Assembly: GCF_014204795.1 (NCBI RefSeq)
Contig: NZ_JACHMB010000001.1
Location: forward strand, 11,110,501 to 11,174,500
Direction: 5' to 3'
DNA from: Nonomuraea jabiensis
GTDB taxonomy: Bacteria > Actinomycetota > Actinomycetes > Streptosporangiales > Streptosporangiaceae
Length of the DNA stretch: 64,000 nt
This document shows, piece after piece, positions 1 through 7,412 of the stretch. The notes below the pieces were generated by a model. It worked only from the letters and a program-made list of their open reading frames with translations. It searched no databases and was not told where the DNA came from. Within the stretch, counting starts at the first letter, position 1, and the number at the start of each line of letters is the position of its first letter. A program made the translations under genes and the position numbers.

Positions 1-34
1 GCACGCCCCTGGTTGCGTTCCGCACGCCCGCTTA

Positions 35-70
35 CCTAGGAGTCCTAGGAAATAGGCTAGTATCCCTAGG
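35..70 (+). promoter_or_regulatory. palindromic operator and probable promoter of the alpha/beta hydrolase gene
   Basis: Bases 35-49 read CCTAGGAGTCCTAGG, a perfect 7+1+7 palindrome, and another CCTAGG follows at 65-70. A TAGTAT hexamer at 57-62 can serve as the -10 element, which would put the palindrome over the -35 region, the usual place for a repressor. The cognate regulator is not visible and probably lies left of the window. Confidence 0.5.
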
Positions 71-91
71 AGCGATCGAAAGGGGATCATC

Positions 92-907
92 ATGGCCACG
101 CTGGACGTACCAGGCGCCAGGCTCTACTACGAGGTGAGCGGCGATGGACCCGCGCTCCTGCTGCTGCCGGGCGGCGGCGGTGACGCGGCGATCTTCGACG
201 CGCTGGCCGGCCCGCTCGCCGAGCACTTCACGCTCGTCACCCTCGACCCGCGCGGCTACTCGCGCAGCCGCCTCGACGGGCCGGCCGTGGACCAGCGGGT
301 CGAGGTGCAGAGCGAGGACGCCCGCCGGCTGCTCGACGCCGTCACCCCCGACCGCCCCGCCTACGTCTTCGGCGGCAGCAGCGGCGCCATCGTCGGCCTC
401 GACCTGCTCGCCCGGCACCCCGGGCGGGTGCGCCGCCTGGTCGCCCACGAGCCGCCGTGCTTCGCCGTCCTCCCCGACGCCCCCGCGCAGCTGGCCTTCG
501 TCGAGGAGGTGCACCGCCTCTTCCGCGAGCAGGGGCTCGCGGCGGCGTCCGCCCGGTTCATGGAGGGCATCGGCGGCACCCTCCGGCCGCTGCCGGACCC
601 GGCCTCACTGCCGCCCCGGGCCGCCGAGATGATGACCCGGCTGATGAACAACGCTCCGATCATGATGGAGCATGAGTTGCGGCAGTTCACGTCCTACGTC
701 CCCGACCTGGCCGCGCTCGGCCGCGTCGCCGACCGGCTGGTCCTGGCCGCCGGGCGCGAGACCAGGGGGCACCTGCCGTACCGGCCCGCCGCGCTGCTGG
801 CGGAGCGGCTCGGGCTGGGGCTGGTCGAGTTCCCGGGCGGGCACAGCTTCACCGACGCCCCGGAGGAGTTCGCCAAGCAGCTGGTCGAGGCGCTCACCGC
901 CCCCTGA
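92..907 (+). CDS. alpha/beta-fold hydrolase
   Basis: This 271-residue protein is probably a soluble cytoplasmic hydrolase of the alpha/beta family; its substrate cannot be read from the sequence. An oxyanion-hole loop LLPGGGGD lies near residues 25-32, the nucleophile elbow GGSSGAIVG near 92-100 supplies the serine, and the C-terminal GHSF near 250 supplies the catalytic histidine. The length is normal for the family. The ATG follows an AAAGGGG ribosome-binding site at about 79-85. The gene stands alone behind a palindromic operator and is convergent with the next gene. Confidence 0.85.
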   Translation: MATLDVPGARLYYEVSGDGPALLLLPGGGGDAAIFDALAGPLAEHFTLVTLDPRGYSRSRLDGPAVDQRVEVQSEDARRLLDAVTPDRPAYVFGGSSGAIVGLDLLARHPGRVRRLVAHEPPCFAVLPDAPAQLAFVEEVHRLFREQGLAAASARFMEGIGGTLRPLPDPASLPPRAAEMMTRLMNNAPIMMEHELRQFTSYVPDLAALGRVADRLVLAAGRETRGHLPYRPAALLAERLGLGLVEFPGGHSFTDAPEEFAKQLVEALTAP

Positions 908-916
908 CCGGGACTC

Positions 917-1771
917 TCAGGCGCCGGCCGCCTCGCGCATCAGCTCGGCCGAGGCCATGGGGTTGCCGTAGTCGCGCGAGTGCACGATGAGCCCGTCCCG
1001 CACCGTCACGATCATGACGTACGTGACGGCGAACGGCCTGCCGGTGGCCGTGACGGACCCGTGCAGGGTGAACTCGGCCACCACCACGTCCGGGTCCGCC
1101 GTCTCCAGCAGGTTGACCGCGTCCGCGCGCTCGAACCGCCACAGCCCCTTCACCGCCTCGACCCTGGCACGCAGGAGGTCGCTGCCGACCGAGCGCGTGG
1201 GCACGCCCGGCGGGGCGAACGGGATCTCGATGACCACGTCCGGCGCGTACAGAGCCAGCATCGCCTCGTGGTCGCCGGCCGCCGAGACCTCGATCAGCCG
1301 CGCGGCGACCTCCTTGGCGCTCCCGGGCCGTACGGGCGCGAGCGCGGCCGCCAGCTCGGGCAGCATGCCGACGGCTTCGGCGGCGCCCACGGCGTTGGGA
1401 TAGTCGAGGTAGGAGACCACCGCGCCGTCGCGGACGCGGATCACCCCGAGGGAGGAGGCGAACCGGAACGGCGTGCCGCCGGCGCTGCCCTCCGGCTCGA
1501 ACTCGACGACGGCCACCTCCGGGTCGGTGGTCTCGTAGACGGTGGTGTGGACGTCGTCGAAGCTCAGCAGCCGCGCGATCCCCTCGGAGGCGCCCTGTTT
1601 CATGTGCTGGCGGATGGCTTGTACGCCTTCGAACCGGCGCGGCTGCCCGGGCATCCCGAACCGCAGCTCATAGACGGCGTCGCCGGCGAACACGGCGGTG
1701 AAGGCGTCGGCGTCCCTGCTCGCCAGGGCCTGGCGCAGGTGCTCGACGACCGCCTGAAGGTTCGTGGACAT
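917..1771 (-). CDS. tandem SnoaL-like (NTF2 fold) protein
   Basis: The product is 284 residues made of two similar NTF2-like halves, roughly residues 5-130 and 145-275. Each half starts with a helix of the type 'VxxxLxxxxAxDxxAFxAxFAxDAVxE' and continues with strands ending in a hydrophobic core. Such folds act as small-molecule isomerases, cyclases or binding proteins; no catalytic residues can be assigned here. The frame is open 42 bases further upstream, but the ATG at 1771 has a GAGGGG ribosome-binding site at the right distance. It is divergent from a TetR gene that may control it. Confidence 0.75.
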   Translation of the reverse strand: MSTNLQAVVEHLRQALASRDADAFTAVFAGDAVYELRFGMPGQPRRFEGVQAIRQHMKQGASEGIARLLSFDDVHTTVYETTDPEVAVVEFEPEGSAGGTPFRFASSLGVIRVRDGAVVSYLDYPNAVGAAEAVGMLPELAAALAPVRPGSAKEVAARLIEVSAAGDHEAMLALYAPDVVIEIPFAPPGVPTRSVGSDLLRARVEAVKGLWRFERADAVNLLETADPDVVVAEFTLHGSVTATGRPFAVTYVMIVTVRDGLIVHSRDYGNPMASAELMREAAGA

Positions 1772-1803
1772 GGTGAATCCCCTCGGAGAGAACGGAATAG
1801 AAT

Positions 1804-1856
1804 CGGAACGCACGCCCCGTTTCAGGACTGGACGATACGGAACGCGCGCCCCGTTT
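1804..1856. promoter_or_regulatory. 19-bp direct repeat between divergent genes
   Basis: CGGAACGCACGCCCCGTTT at 1804-1822 recurs at 1838-1856 with a single A-to-G change, a 34-bp spacing. The pair lies in the divergent intergenic region between the SnoaL-like gene and the TetR gene, so it is a good candidate for a tandem TetR binding site controlling both. Confidence 0.5.
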
Positions 1857-1875
1857 GTCTAGAAGGGAGCCATCG

Positions 1876-2442
1876 ATGCCGCCGGACAAGCCGCTGCGCG
1901 CCGACGCCCGCCGCAACCGCGCCCGCGTGCTGCAAGCCGCCGAGGCCGCGTTCTCGGCCGAGGGCATGGCGGTGCCGCTGGACGAGATCGCCCGGCGGGC
2001 GGGCGTCGGCGCCGGCACGGTCTACCGGCACTTCCCCTCCAAGGAGGCGCTGTTCGAGGCCGTGATCCACGACCGGATCAGGCAGTTCGCCGACGAGGCC
2101 CGCGCGCTCTCGGCGGCGGAGCGGCCCGGCGAGGAGTTCCTGGCGTTCCTGGGCCGGGTGATCGATCAGGCGATGCTCAACAAGGCGCTGTGCGACGCCC
2201 TGGAGGCCGCCGGATCGCCGGTCACGCCTGCCGACGGCGTCCAGCGCGACGTGTGGGAGGCCTTCGGCGCCCTGCTGGGCGCCGCCCAGCGCGCCGGCGC
2301 CGTCCGCGCCGACGTGGACGTCTCCGACCTGCGGGCCCTGCTGGCGGGGGCGCTCGCCATGGAACGGCACGCCCGCGACAGCGCCCGCCCCGCCGGCCGG
2401 CTGACCGCGCTCCTGCTGGACGCCCTGCTCCCCCGCGCCTGA
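1876..2442 (+). CDS. TetR family transcriptional regulator
   Basis: A 188-residue one-component repressor. The N-terminal helix-turn-helix is clear, with the signature IARRAGVGAGTVYRHFPSKEALF near residues 38-60; the remainder is the variable ligand-binding domain. The frame opens at a TTG at 1855, but ATG 1876 is preceded by AGAAGGGAG and gives a normal N terminus. The likely targets are its own promoter and the divergent SnoaL-like gene, through the direct repeats at 1804-1856. The ligand is unknown. Confidence 0.85.
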   Translation: MPPDKPLRADARRNRARVLQAAEAAFSAEGMAVPLDEIARRAGVGAGTVYRHFPSKEALFEAVIHDRIRQFADEARALSAAERPGEEFLAFLGRVIDQAMLNKALCDALEAAGSPVTPADGVQRDVWEAFGALLGAAQRAGAVRADVDVSDLRALLAGALAMERHARDSARPAGRLTALLLDALLPRA

Positions 2443-2480
2443 CCCCGCGGAAAGATGGACGCGGCGGGGGCGCGCGGGGC

Positions 2481-2717
2481 ATCCTGCCTGCCCACCGGAC
2501 GGTGCTGGACGGCGGCTGGAACATCGCCGACTGCGTCGCCCGCTCCTACGACGTCAAGGGCATGCACATCGGCACCGTCGCCGCCGGGCTCACCTTCCAC
2601 GCGGACGCGGCCGCCATGGTCCCGCACTGCGACGTGGTGACCGTCAACCCGCCGCTCCACCCGCAGACCGAGGGGCTGTTCGGCGACGAGCTGATCGGCT
2701 CGATGAAGCGGGCCGGG
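2481..2717 (+). pseudogene. remnant of NAD-dependent formate dehydrogenase
   Basis: One forward frame contains two short blocks characteristic of NAD-dependent formate dehydrogenase: GGWNIADCVARSYDVKGMH followed by GTVAAG, then MVPHCDVVTVNPPLHPQTE and MKRAG. In the intact enzyme about 35-40 residues, covering the rest of the NAD-binding loop and the next strand, lie between GTVAAG and the second block. They are absent here, and both the N-terminal half and the C-terminal part after MKRAG are missing. I therefore read it as a decayed gene relic between two TetR genes, not as a functional CDS. No start or stop belonging to it is visible. Confidence 0.75.
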
Positions 2718-2719
2718 GA

Positions 2720-3268
2720 TCAGGGCTCCAGGCCCTTGCGGAGCAGCAGCCACGCCCTGTCGGCGGTCTCGCGCCGCAGGTCCGCGGGTATCTTGGCGAG
2801 CAGTCCCGCGATCATGCCCAGAGCCGTCACGAGATCCTCGGCCGTGACGTGCTCGCGTACGCGGCCGGCCGCCCGCGCCCTCGCCAGGGGCCTCTCCAGC
2901 AGCTCCTCCACCTGGTAACGCAGGCGCATGATGCGCGGGTCCGTGGCGCTGACCATCGCGATGAACGCCGTCGAGGCGATGGCCTGCTCGGTGGTCAGCG
3001 CCAGCACGTCGTCGAGCGTGGCCTCGGGGTCGGTGGCCAGCGCCTCCAGCGCCTTGATGCCCTCGTCGAACACGGCCAGCGCGAGGCTGACGCGGTCGGG
3101 GAAGTGCCGGTACAGGCTGCCCTGGCCGACCCCGGCCGCCCGCGCGATCGAGGTGAGCGGCGCGTCGAAGCCGTCAGTGGCGAACAGCTCACGGGCCGCC
3201 GCGATCAGCGCCGCGCGGTTCTCGGCGGCGGCGCTGGGGCCTCTGTTGGGTCGACGCATGTTGGCCAT
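2720..3268 (-). CDS. TetR family transcriptional regulator, probable repressor of the P450 operon
   Basis: The 182-residue protein has a TetR helix-turn-helix (IARAAGVGQGSLYRHFPDRV near residues 44-63) and a C-terminal ligand-binding domain of the SbtR type. It starts at either of two closely spaced ATGs, 3268 or 3259. It is divergent from the P450 gene, and a perfect 10-bp inverted repeat lies between them, so autoregulation and control of the P450-ferredoxin pair are likely. Its stop lies two bases past the homology end of the formate dehydrogenase relic. Confidence 0.85.
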   Translation of the reverse strand: MANMRRPNRGPSAAAENRAALIAAARELFATDGFDAPLTSIARAAGVGQGSLYRHFPDRVSLALAVFDEGIKALEALATDPEATLDDVLALTTEQAIASTAFIAMVSATDPRIMRLRYQVEELLERPLARARAAGRVREHVTAEDLVTALGMIAGLLAKIPADLRRETADRAWLLLRKGLEP

Positions 3269-3280
3269 AGGAGTACGGTA

Positions 3281-3306
3281 GCAACCGGACGATGCAGTCC
3301 GGTTGC
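3281..3306. promoter_or_regulatory. perfect inverted repeat, probable TetR operator
   Basis: GCAACCGGAC (3281-3290) and GTCCGGTTGC (3297-3306) are exact reverse complements separated by six bases. The site is 12 bases from the TetR start and 84 bases before the P450 start, so one dimer pair could control both divergent promoters. Confidence 0.7.
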
Positions 3307-3389
3307 CGCCGCATGTCACCCCCACGGCCTGGGCCCGCATCGCCAGATCGCGACGTCGCCGTTTCCGTACGCTTTCGAGGAGATACCGC

Positions 3390-4604
3390 ATGACGCAGAG
3401 CGAGCAGGTCCTGAGCTATCCGATCCCGAGCGAGGCGGCGCTGGAGCCGCCCGCCGAATGGGCGGAGCTGCGTGGGAAGTGCCCGGTCGCCCGGGTCACG
3501 CTGCCCAGCGGCGACGAGGCCACGCTGCTCACCAGGTACGAGGACGTCAAGCAGGTGCTGGCCGACCCGCGCTTCACCCGCCTGCTGAACGCGCCCGACG
3601 CGGCCCGGCTGTCGGCCAACGACGACGGCGGGCTGTTCAGCAGCGAGATGGCGGCGGTCATCCCGGACAGCGGGGAGCCGCACCAGCGGTGGCGGCGCCT
3701 GGTCGGCAAGTACTTCACCGCCAAGCGCATGGCCGCCCTGCGGCCCGCCATGGCGCAGATGGCCGAGCAGCTCATCGACGACATGGTCGAGCGCGGCGCC
3801 CCCGGCGACCTCAAGGCGGCCCTGGGCTTCCCCCTGCCCGTGTACGTGATCTGCGACCTGCTCGGCGTGCCCGCCTCCGACCGGGACCGCTTCGCCCACT
3901 GGTCCGACAGCCTGCTCAACCTGTCCAAGTTCACCCAGGAGGAGACCGACGCCTCGCTGGCCGAGTTCATCCAGTACATGTCCGAGCACGTGGCCGCCAA
4001 GCGGGCGACGCCGGGCGACGACCTGCTCAGCGAGCTGATCGAGGCGAGCGCCGCCGAGGGCGAGGGCCTGACGGACGTGGAGCTGCTGGCCACCGGGATG
4101 GGGCTGCTCGTGGCCGGCCACGAGACCACCGCCAACATGATCGGCAAGATGGTGGGGATGCTGCTGTCCGACCGCACTCGCTGGGAGCGGCTGCTGGCCG
4201 ACCCCTCGCTGGTGCGTACGGCGGTGGAGGAGGCGCTGCGCTTCGACGCCAACTCCGGCTTCGGCCTGCCCCGCTACCTGAAGGAGGAGACCGAGGTCAG
4301 CGGCACGGTGCTGCCCCGCGGCACCACCGTGATCTGCAGCATGGCCGCCGCCAACCGCGACGAGAGCGTCTTCGACGCGGCCGCCGAGATGGACCTGACC
4401 CGCAGCCCGAACCCGCACCTGGCCTTCGGCTCCGGCTCCCACTCCTGCCTCGGCCAGTCCCTGGCCCGCACCGAGCTGCAGGTCGTCCTGGAGGTGCTGC
4501 TGCGCAAGCTGCCCACCCTGGAGCTGGCCGTGCCGGTGGAGGAGCTGCACCGGGTGGAGGGCCTCGTGGTCGGCGGCCTGCGCCAGGTCCCGGTCCGCTG
4601 GTGA
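3390..4604 (+). CDS. cytochrome P450
   Basis: A 404-residue soluble bacterial P450 monooxygenase, normal length for the class. The oxygen-binding I helix reads AGHETT near residues 242-247, the ExxR motif follows in EEALR near 278, and the heme-ligand loop FGSGSHSCLG supplies the cysteine at about residue 353. ATG 3390 has the ribosome-binding site AGGAG; upstream in-frame codons are less likely. A 3Fe-4S ferredoxin follows 13 bases later, so the pair probably works together, with a ferredoxin reductase encoded elsewhere. The substrate cannot be predicted. The likely regulator is the divergent TetR. Confidence 0.92.
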   Translation: MTQSEQVLSYPIPSEAALEPPAEWAELRGKCPVARVTLPSGDEATLLTRYEDVKQVLADPRFTRLLNAPDAARLSANDDGGLFSSEMAAVIPDSGEPHQRWRRLVGKYFTAKRMAALRPAMAQMAEQLIDDMVERGAPGDLKAALGFPLPVYVICDLLGVPASDRDRFAHWSDSLLNLSKFTQEETDASLAEFIQYMSEHVAAKRATPGDDLLSELIEASAAEGEGLTDVELLATGMGLLVAGHETTANMIGKMVGMLLSDRTRWERLLADPSLVRTAVEEALRFDANSGFGLPRYLKEETEVSGTVLPRGTTVICSMAAANRDESVFDAAAEMDLTRSPNPHLAFGSGSHSCLGQSLARTELQVVLEVLLRKLPTLELAVPVEELHRVEGLVVGGLRQVPVRW

Positions 4605-4617
4605 GGAGGAGTCGCAG

Positions 4618-4818
4618 ATGAAGATCGTCGTGGACGAGGCCAAGTGCTGCGGCGCGGGCCAGTGCGTGCTGATCGCGCCCGACGTGTTCGACCAGAACGA
4701 GGACGACGGCATCGTCATCCTGCTCGAGGCCGAGCCCGCCGCGCACCTGCACGCCGCCGTACGTGAGGCCGCCGCCGTCTGCCCGGCGGCCGCCATCCAG
4801 GTGGACGAAGACGCCTGA
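4618..4818 (+). CDS. 3Fe-4S type ferredoxin
   Basis: A 66-residue ferredoxin that delivers electrons to the adjacent P450. Cluster ligands are Cys10, Cys16 and Cys55, the last within the typical CP pair; Cys11 is extra. The ATG follows a GAGGAG ribosome-binding site. The gene is in operon with the P450 and ends just before a strong hairpin. Confidence 0.92.
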   Translation: MKIVVDEAKCCGAGQCVLIAPDVFDQNEDDGIVILLEAEPAAHLHAAVREAAAVCPAAAIQVDEDA

Positions 4819-4822
4819 GCCC

Positions 4823-4858
4823 GTGACCGCGCCCGCCCGCGCGGGCGGGCGCGGTCAC
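4823..4858. terminator. bidirectional hairpin terminator
   Basis: Bases 4823-4840 and 4841-4858 are perfect reverse complements (18-bp stem beginning GTGACCGCGCCC, no unpaired loop). It lies between the convergent ferredoxin and PucR genes and lacks a T tract, as is common in actinomycetes. Confidence 0.75.
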
Positions 4859-4868
4859 CGGAGCTGCG

Positions 4869-6323
4869 TCAGTCCATGAGACCGAGCTGCCGGCCGGCCC
4901 GCAGGGCCAGCCAGACCTCCGCGAACGCTGCCGTGGACGTCAGGTCGCGGCCCGTCAGCTCGGCGAACCTGCGCAGGCGGTAGGCCAGGGTGTTGGGATG
5001 GATGTGCAGCGCGGTCGCGGCGTCCTCGGTGCGCCGGTCGCGCTCCATCCAGGTACGCACGGACGTCAGGAGCTGGGACCCGTGCGCGGAGTCGTAGGCG
5101 AGCGCCTTGCCGAGCACGTTCTCCACCAGCGCGGTGAGCGCCCACGGGTCGTCGGGCAGCCACCGGCCGGTGGTGTCGTCGCCGTAGTGGACCAGCGCGC
5201 GCCCCGACTCGGACGCCGTGGAGGCCGCCCACACCGCCTCCCGCTTGGGGATCTGCATGGACTCCCCCGGCGGGAACGGCCTGCTCATGCCCGCCGCGAC
5301 GCCCGGCAGCGCGGCGATCGCCGGGCCGAGGGCGGGCGAGCCGAGCACGTAGCGGTCGTCGCCCCGGCGCAGCATCAGGTGCGGCTCGTCGTCGAGCACC
5401 CGGTGGACGGCCTCGTCGGGCACGTTCCTGATCACGAGGAGGGCCAGCTCCGCCTCCACGGGGATGCCCATCCTGACCAGGCGCCGCCGCGCCGCGGCCG
5501 GGTCGAGGACGTCCTGGAGCAGCTCGGACAGGGTCTCGGCGCCCTGGCGGCGCAGCGTCTCGCGCTCGTTGCGGGCCATGGCCACCTGCAGGGCGGCCAC
5601 CGTGGCGATGTGCTGCACCACGGCCAGGCCGGCGGGCCTGGCCCCCTGGCGCTCGAAGGCGACGAGGAAGCCCGCCGGACCACCCGGCGCGGGCACCGGC
5701 AGGACGAAACCGCCCGGGATGGTGGGCGGCGCCTCCGGCTCGGACGGCAGCACCGCGACGTCGGGCACCGGCACGCCCGGCAGCAGCGGCCGCCCCTGCG
5801 GCGTGCACAGATAGACCTCGTAGCCGGACAGCCGCTCCAGCCGCTTGAACAGCGTCGCGCTGTCGAGATCCTCGGCCGCCAGCCAGCGCAGCGCCCCGAA
5901 CACCTGCAACTGGGCGCCGAGGCGCTGCCTGGCGTCCTCCTGCACGGCCGCGGCCACCTCCTGGGCGATCGCGATGAACGGCACCGCCAGCGGCACCTCC
6001 AGCACGGGCATCCCCCGCTCCTCGGCGGCCCGGATGAACGCGTCGTGCAGGGGCGGCACGTGGAGCTGCGCCGACAGGGCGAGCGCGGACACGCCCGCGT
6101 CGTCGAGCCGTTCGAGGTAGGCGCGCTGCTTGGCGGCCTGGCGCGGGATCGCGATCCCCGTCGTCATGATGACCTCCGCGCCGAGCAGCCAGGGCGTGGG
6201 GTCGTCGAGCTCGCTGACGTGCGCCCACGACACCGACCGCCCCAGCCCCGCCTCACCGGCCAGGAGCCGTAGCTGGAGGGCGGGAGAGCGCAGCAGGTCC
6301 TCCACGGACACCTTTGTGGTCAC
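4869..6323 (-). CDS. PucR family transcriptional regulator
   Basis: A 484-residue regulator with an N-terminal PucR (purine catabolism type) domain at about residues 3-130, a central GGDEF-related region and a C-terminal PucR helix-turn-helix recognisable by HIHPNTLAYRLRRFAELTG near residue 450. The start is taken as GTG 6323, giving VTTKVSVEDLL; an in-frame ATG at 6386 would add a poorly conserved tail. No ribosome-binding site precedes GTG 6323, and a TATCCT hexamer eight bases upstream suggests a leaderless transcript. It is divergent from the amino-acid ABC importer and TPP enzyme operon, which it probably controls. Confidence 0.85.
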   Translation of the reverse strand: MTTKVSVEDLLRSPALQLRLLAGEAGLGRSVSWAHVSELDDPTPWLLGAEVIMTTGIAIPRQAAKQRAYLERLDDAGVSALALSAQLHVPPLHDAFIRAAEERGMPVLEVPLAVPFIAIAQEVAAAVQEDARQRLGAQLQVFGALRWLAAEDLDSATLFKRLERLSGYEVYLCTPQGRPLLPGVPVPDVAVLPSEPEAPPTIPGGFVLPVPAPGGPAGFLVAFERQGARPAGLAVVQHIATVAALQVAMARNERETLRRQGAETLSELLQDVLDPAAARRRLVRMGIPVEAELALLVIRNVPDEAVHRVLDDEPHLMLRRGDDRYVLGSPALGPAIAALPGVAAGMSRPFPPGESMQIPKREAVWAASTASESGRALVHYGDDTTGRWLPDDPWALTALVENVLGKALAYDSAHGSQLLTSVRTWMERDRRTEDAATALHIHPNTLAYRLRRFAELTGRDLTSTAAFAEVWLALRAGRQLGLMD

Positions 6324-6332
6324 CCACAAAGG
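6311..6332. promoter_or_regulatory. inverted repeat over the pucR-type start codon
   Basis: CCTTTGTGG (6311-6319) and CCACAAAGG (6324-6332) are exact reverse complements with a four-base centre. The site overlaps both the GTG start and the putative -10 of the PucR gene, consistent with autoregulation. Confidence 0.5.
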
Positions 6333-6429
6333 ATAGGGCGCGTCTTGAGTGCTGCCCCGATTGAAGGTTGGGGGTGCGGCCTTCACACTCGGTAGTCATT
6401 CGCCCCTGTTCGGGAAGGCACGGCACGAC

Positions 6430-7323
6430 ATGAGAAGAGCACTTGCCATCACCCTCTTCACCGGATTGTCCCTCACCGGCTGCGCCGCGCCCGAGGAGAC
6501 CACCACGGCGGCGGCCTCCAGGACCGAGATCGCGGCGGGCGCGAAGGACGAGGCCGTCGCCCGGCTGCTCCCGGCCGACATCCGGCAGGCCGGCAAGGTA
6601 CGGGTGGCCTCCGGCGTCTCCTTCCCGCCCATGGAGTTCTTCGACACCGACAACAAGACCGTGCTCGGGTTCGACGCCGACCTGGGCAAGGCGCTCGGCG
6701 AGGTGCTGGGCGTGGAGTTCGCCTTCGAGAACGTCAGCTTCGACGGCATCATCGGCGGCCTCAACGCGGGCCGCTACGACCTCGGCCTGACCAGTATGCT
6801 CGACAAGAAGGAACGCCAGCAGCAGGTGGACTTCGTCGACTACCTCAAGTCGGGGTCGGCGCTCATGGTGGCCAAGGGCAACCCGCAGGGCGTCAAGGAG
6901 ACCCTCGACATGTGCGGCAGGAAGGTCGCGGTCGAGAAGGCCGCGACCGGCGACCTGCTCGTGGACGACGTCACGAAGAAGTGCGCCGGGGCCGGGAAGC
7001 CGGCCGTGGAGAAGGTCCCCTTCCCCGACCAGGCGAGCGCCGTACAGGCCCTGCAGTCCGGGCGGGCCGACATGGTCGCCGCGCTCGACCTGACCCTGGC
7101 CTACAGCGTGAAGCAGGCTCCGCAGCAGTTCGAGGTCGCGGTGAGCGCGATCGACCCGCTCCCCGTCGGCATCCCGGTCCCGAAGAACAAGCCGCAGCTG
7201 CGTGACGCCGTTCAGGCCGCGCTGAAGAAGCTCATCGCGACCGGGACCTACGACCGGCTCCTGGCCAAGTGGAACCTGCAGGCGCAGGCGTTCAAGGACG
7301 CCGCGATCAACGCGGGCGCATGA
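6430..7323 (+). CDS. amino-acid ABC transporter substrate-binding lipoprotein
   Basis: A 297-residue family 3 solute-binding protein. The N terminus is a lipoprotein signal with lipobox LTGC (Cys at about residue 18), so the protein is anchored outside the membrane. Family signatures include VRVASGVSFPPMEFFD, GFDADLGKALGEVLG and FDGIIGGLNAGRYDL. A GGAAGG ribosome-binding site lies at 6413-6418. It is followed by a mini-ORF, a permease and an ATPase, so it delivers a polar amino acid or a related acid. The specificity is not readable. Confidence 0.88.
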   Translation: MRRALAITLFTGLSLTGCAAPEETTTAAASRTEIAAGAKDEAVARLLPADIRQAGKVRVASGVSFPPMEFFDTDNKTVLGFDADLGKALGEVLGVEFAFENVSFDGIIGGLNAGRYDLGLTSMLDKKERQQQVDFVDYLKSGSALMVAKGNPQGVKETLDMCGRKVAVEKAATGDLLVDDVTKKCAGAGKPAVEKVPFPDQASAVQALQSGRADMVAALDLTLAYSVKQAPQQFEVAVSAIDPLPVGIPVPKNKPQLRDAVQAALKKLIATGTYDRLLAKWNLQAQAFKDAAINAGA

Positions 7324-7412
7324 CCAGCGCCCGGGAGCACATGACCGAACTCGTTGAGGTCATCGATAAGCACAGCAGCTTGGTCATGAGACCGACGAAG
7401 GAGGGCTCATGA
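7320..7412 (+). CDS. 30-codon coupling mini-ORF ending MRPTKEGS
   Basis: ATG at 7320 overlaps the TGA of the substrate-binding gene (ATGA), and the mini-ORF's own TGA at 7410-7412 overlaps the ATG of the permease (ATGA again). Its last codons, spelling MRPTKEGS, contain CGACGAAGGAGG, an optimal ribosome-binding site for the permease. A similar mini-ORF lies at 12609-12683. Whether the peptide itself matters is unknown; ribosome hand-over is the simplest role. Confidence 0.5.
   Translation: MTSAREHMTELVEVIDKHSSLVMRPTKEGS

Noticed and set aside
4823..4858. 36-bp palindrome as a PucR or TetR operator
   Set aside because: It lies between the 3' ends of two convergent genes, where a terminator is expected, not near a promoter.
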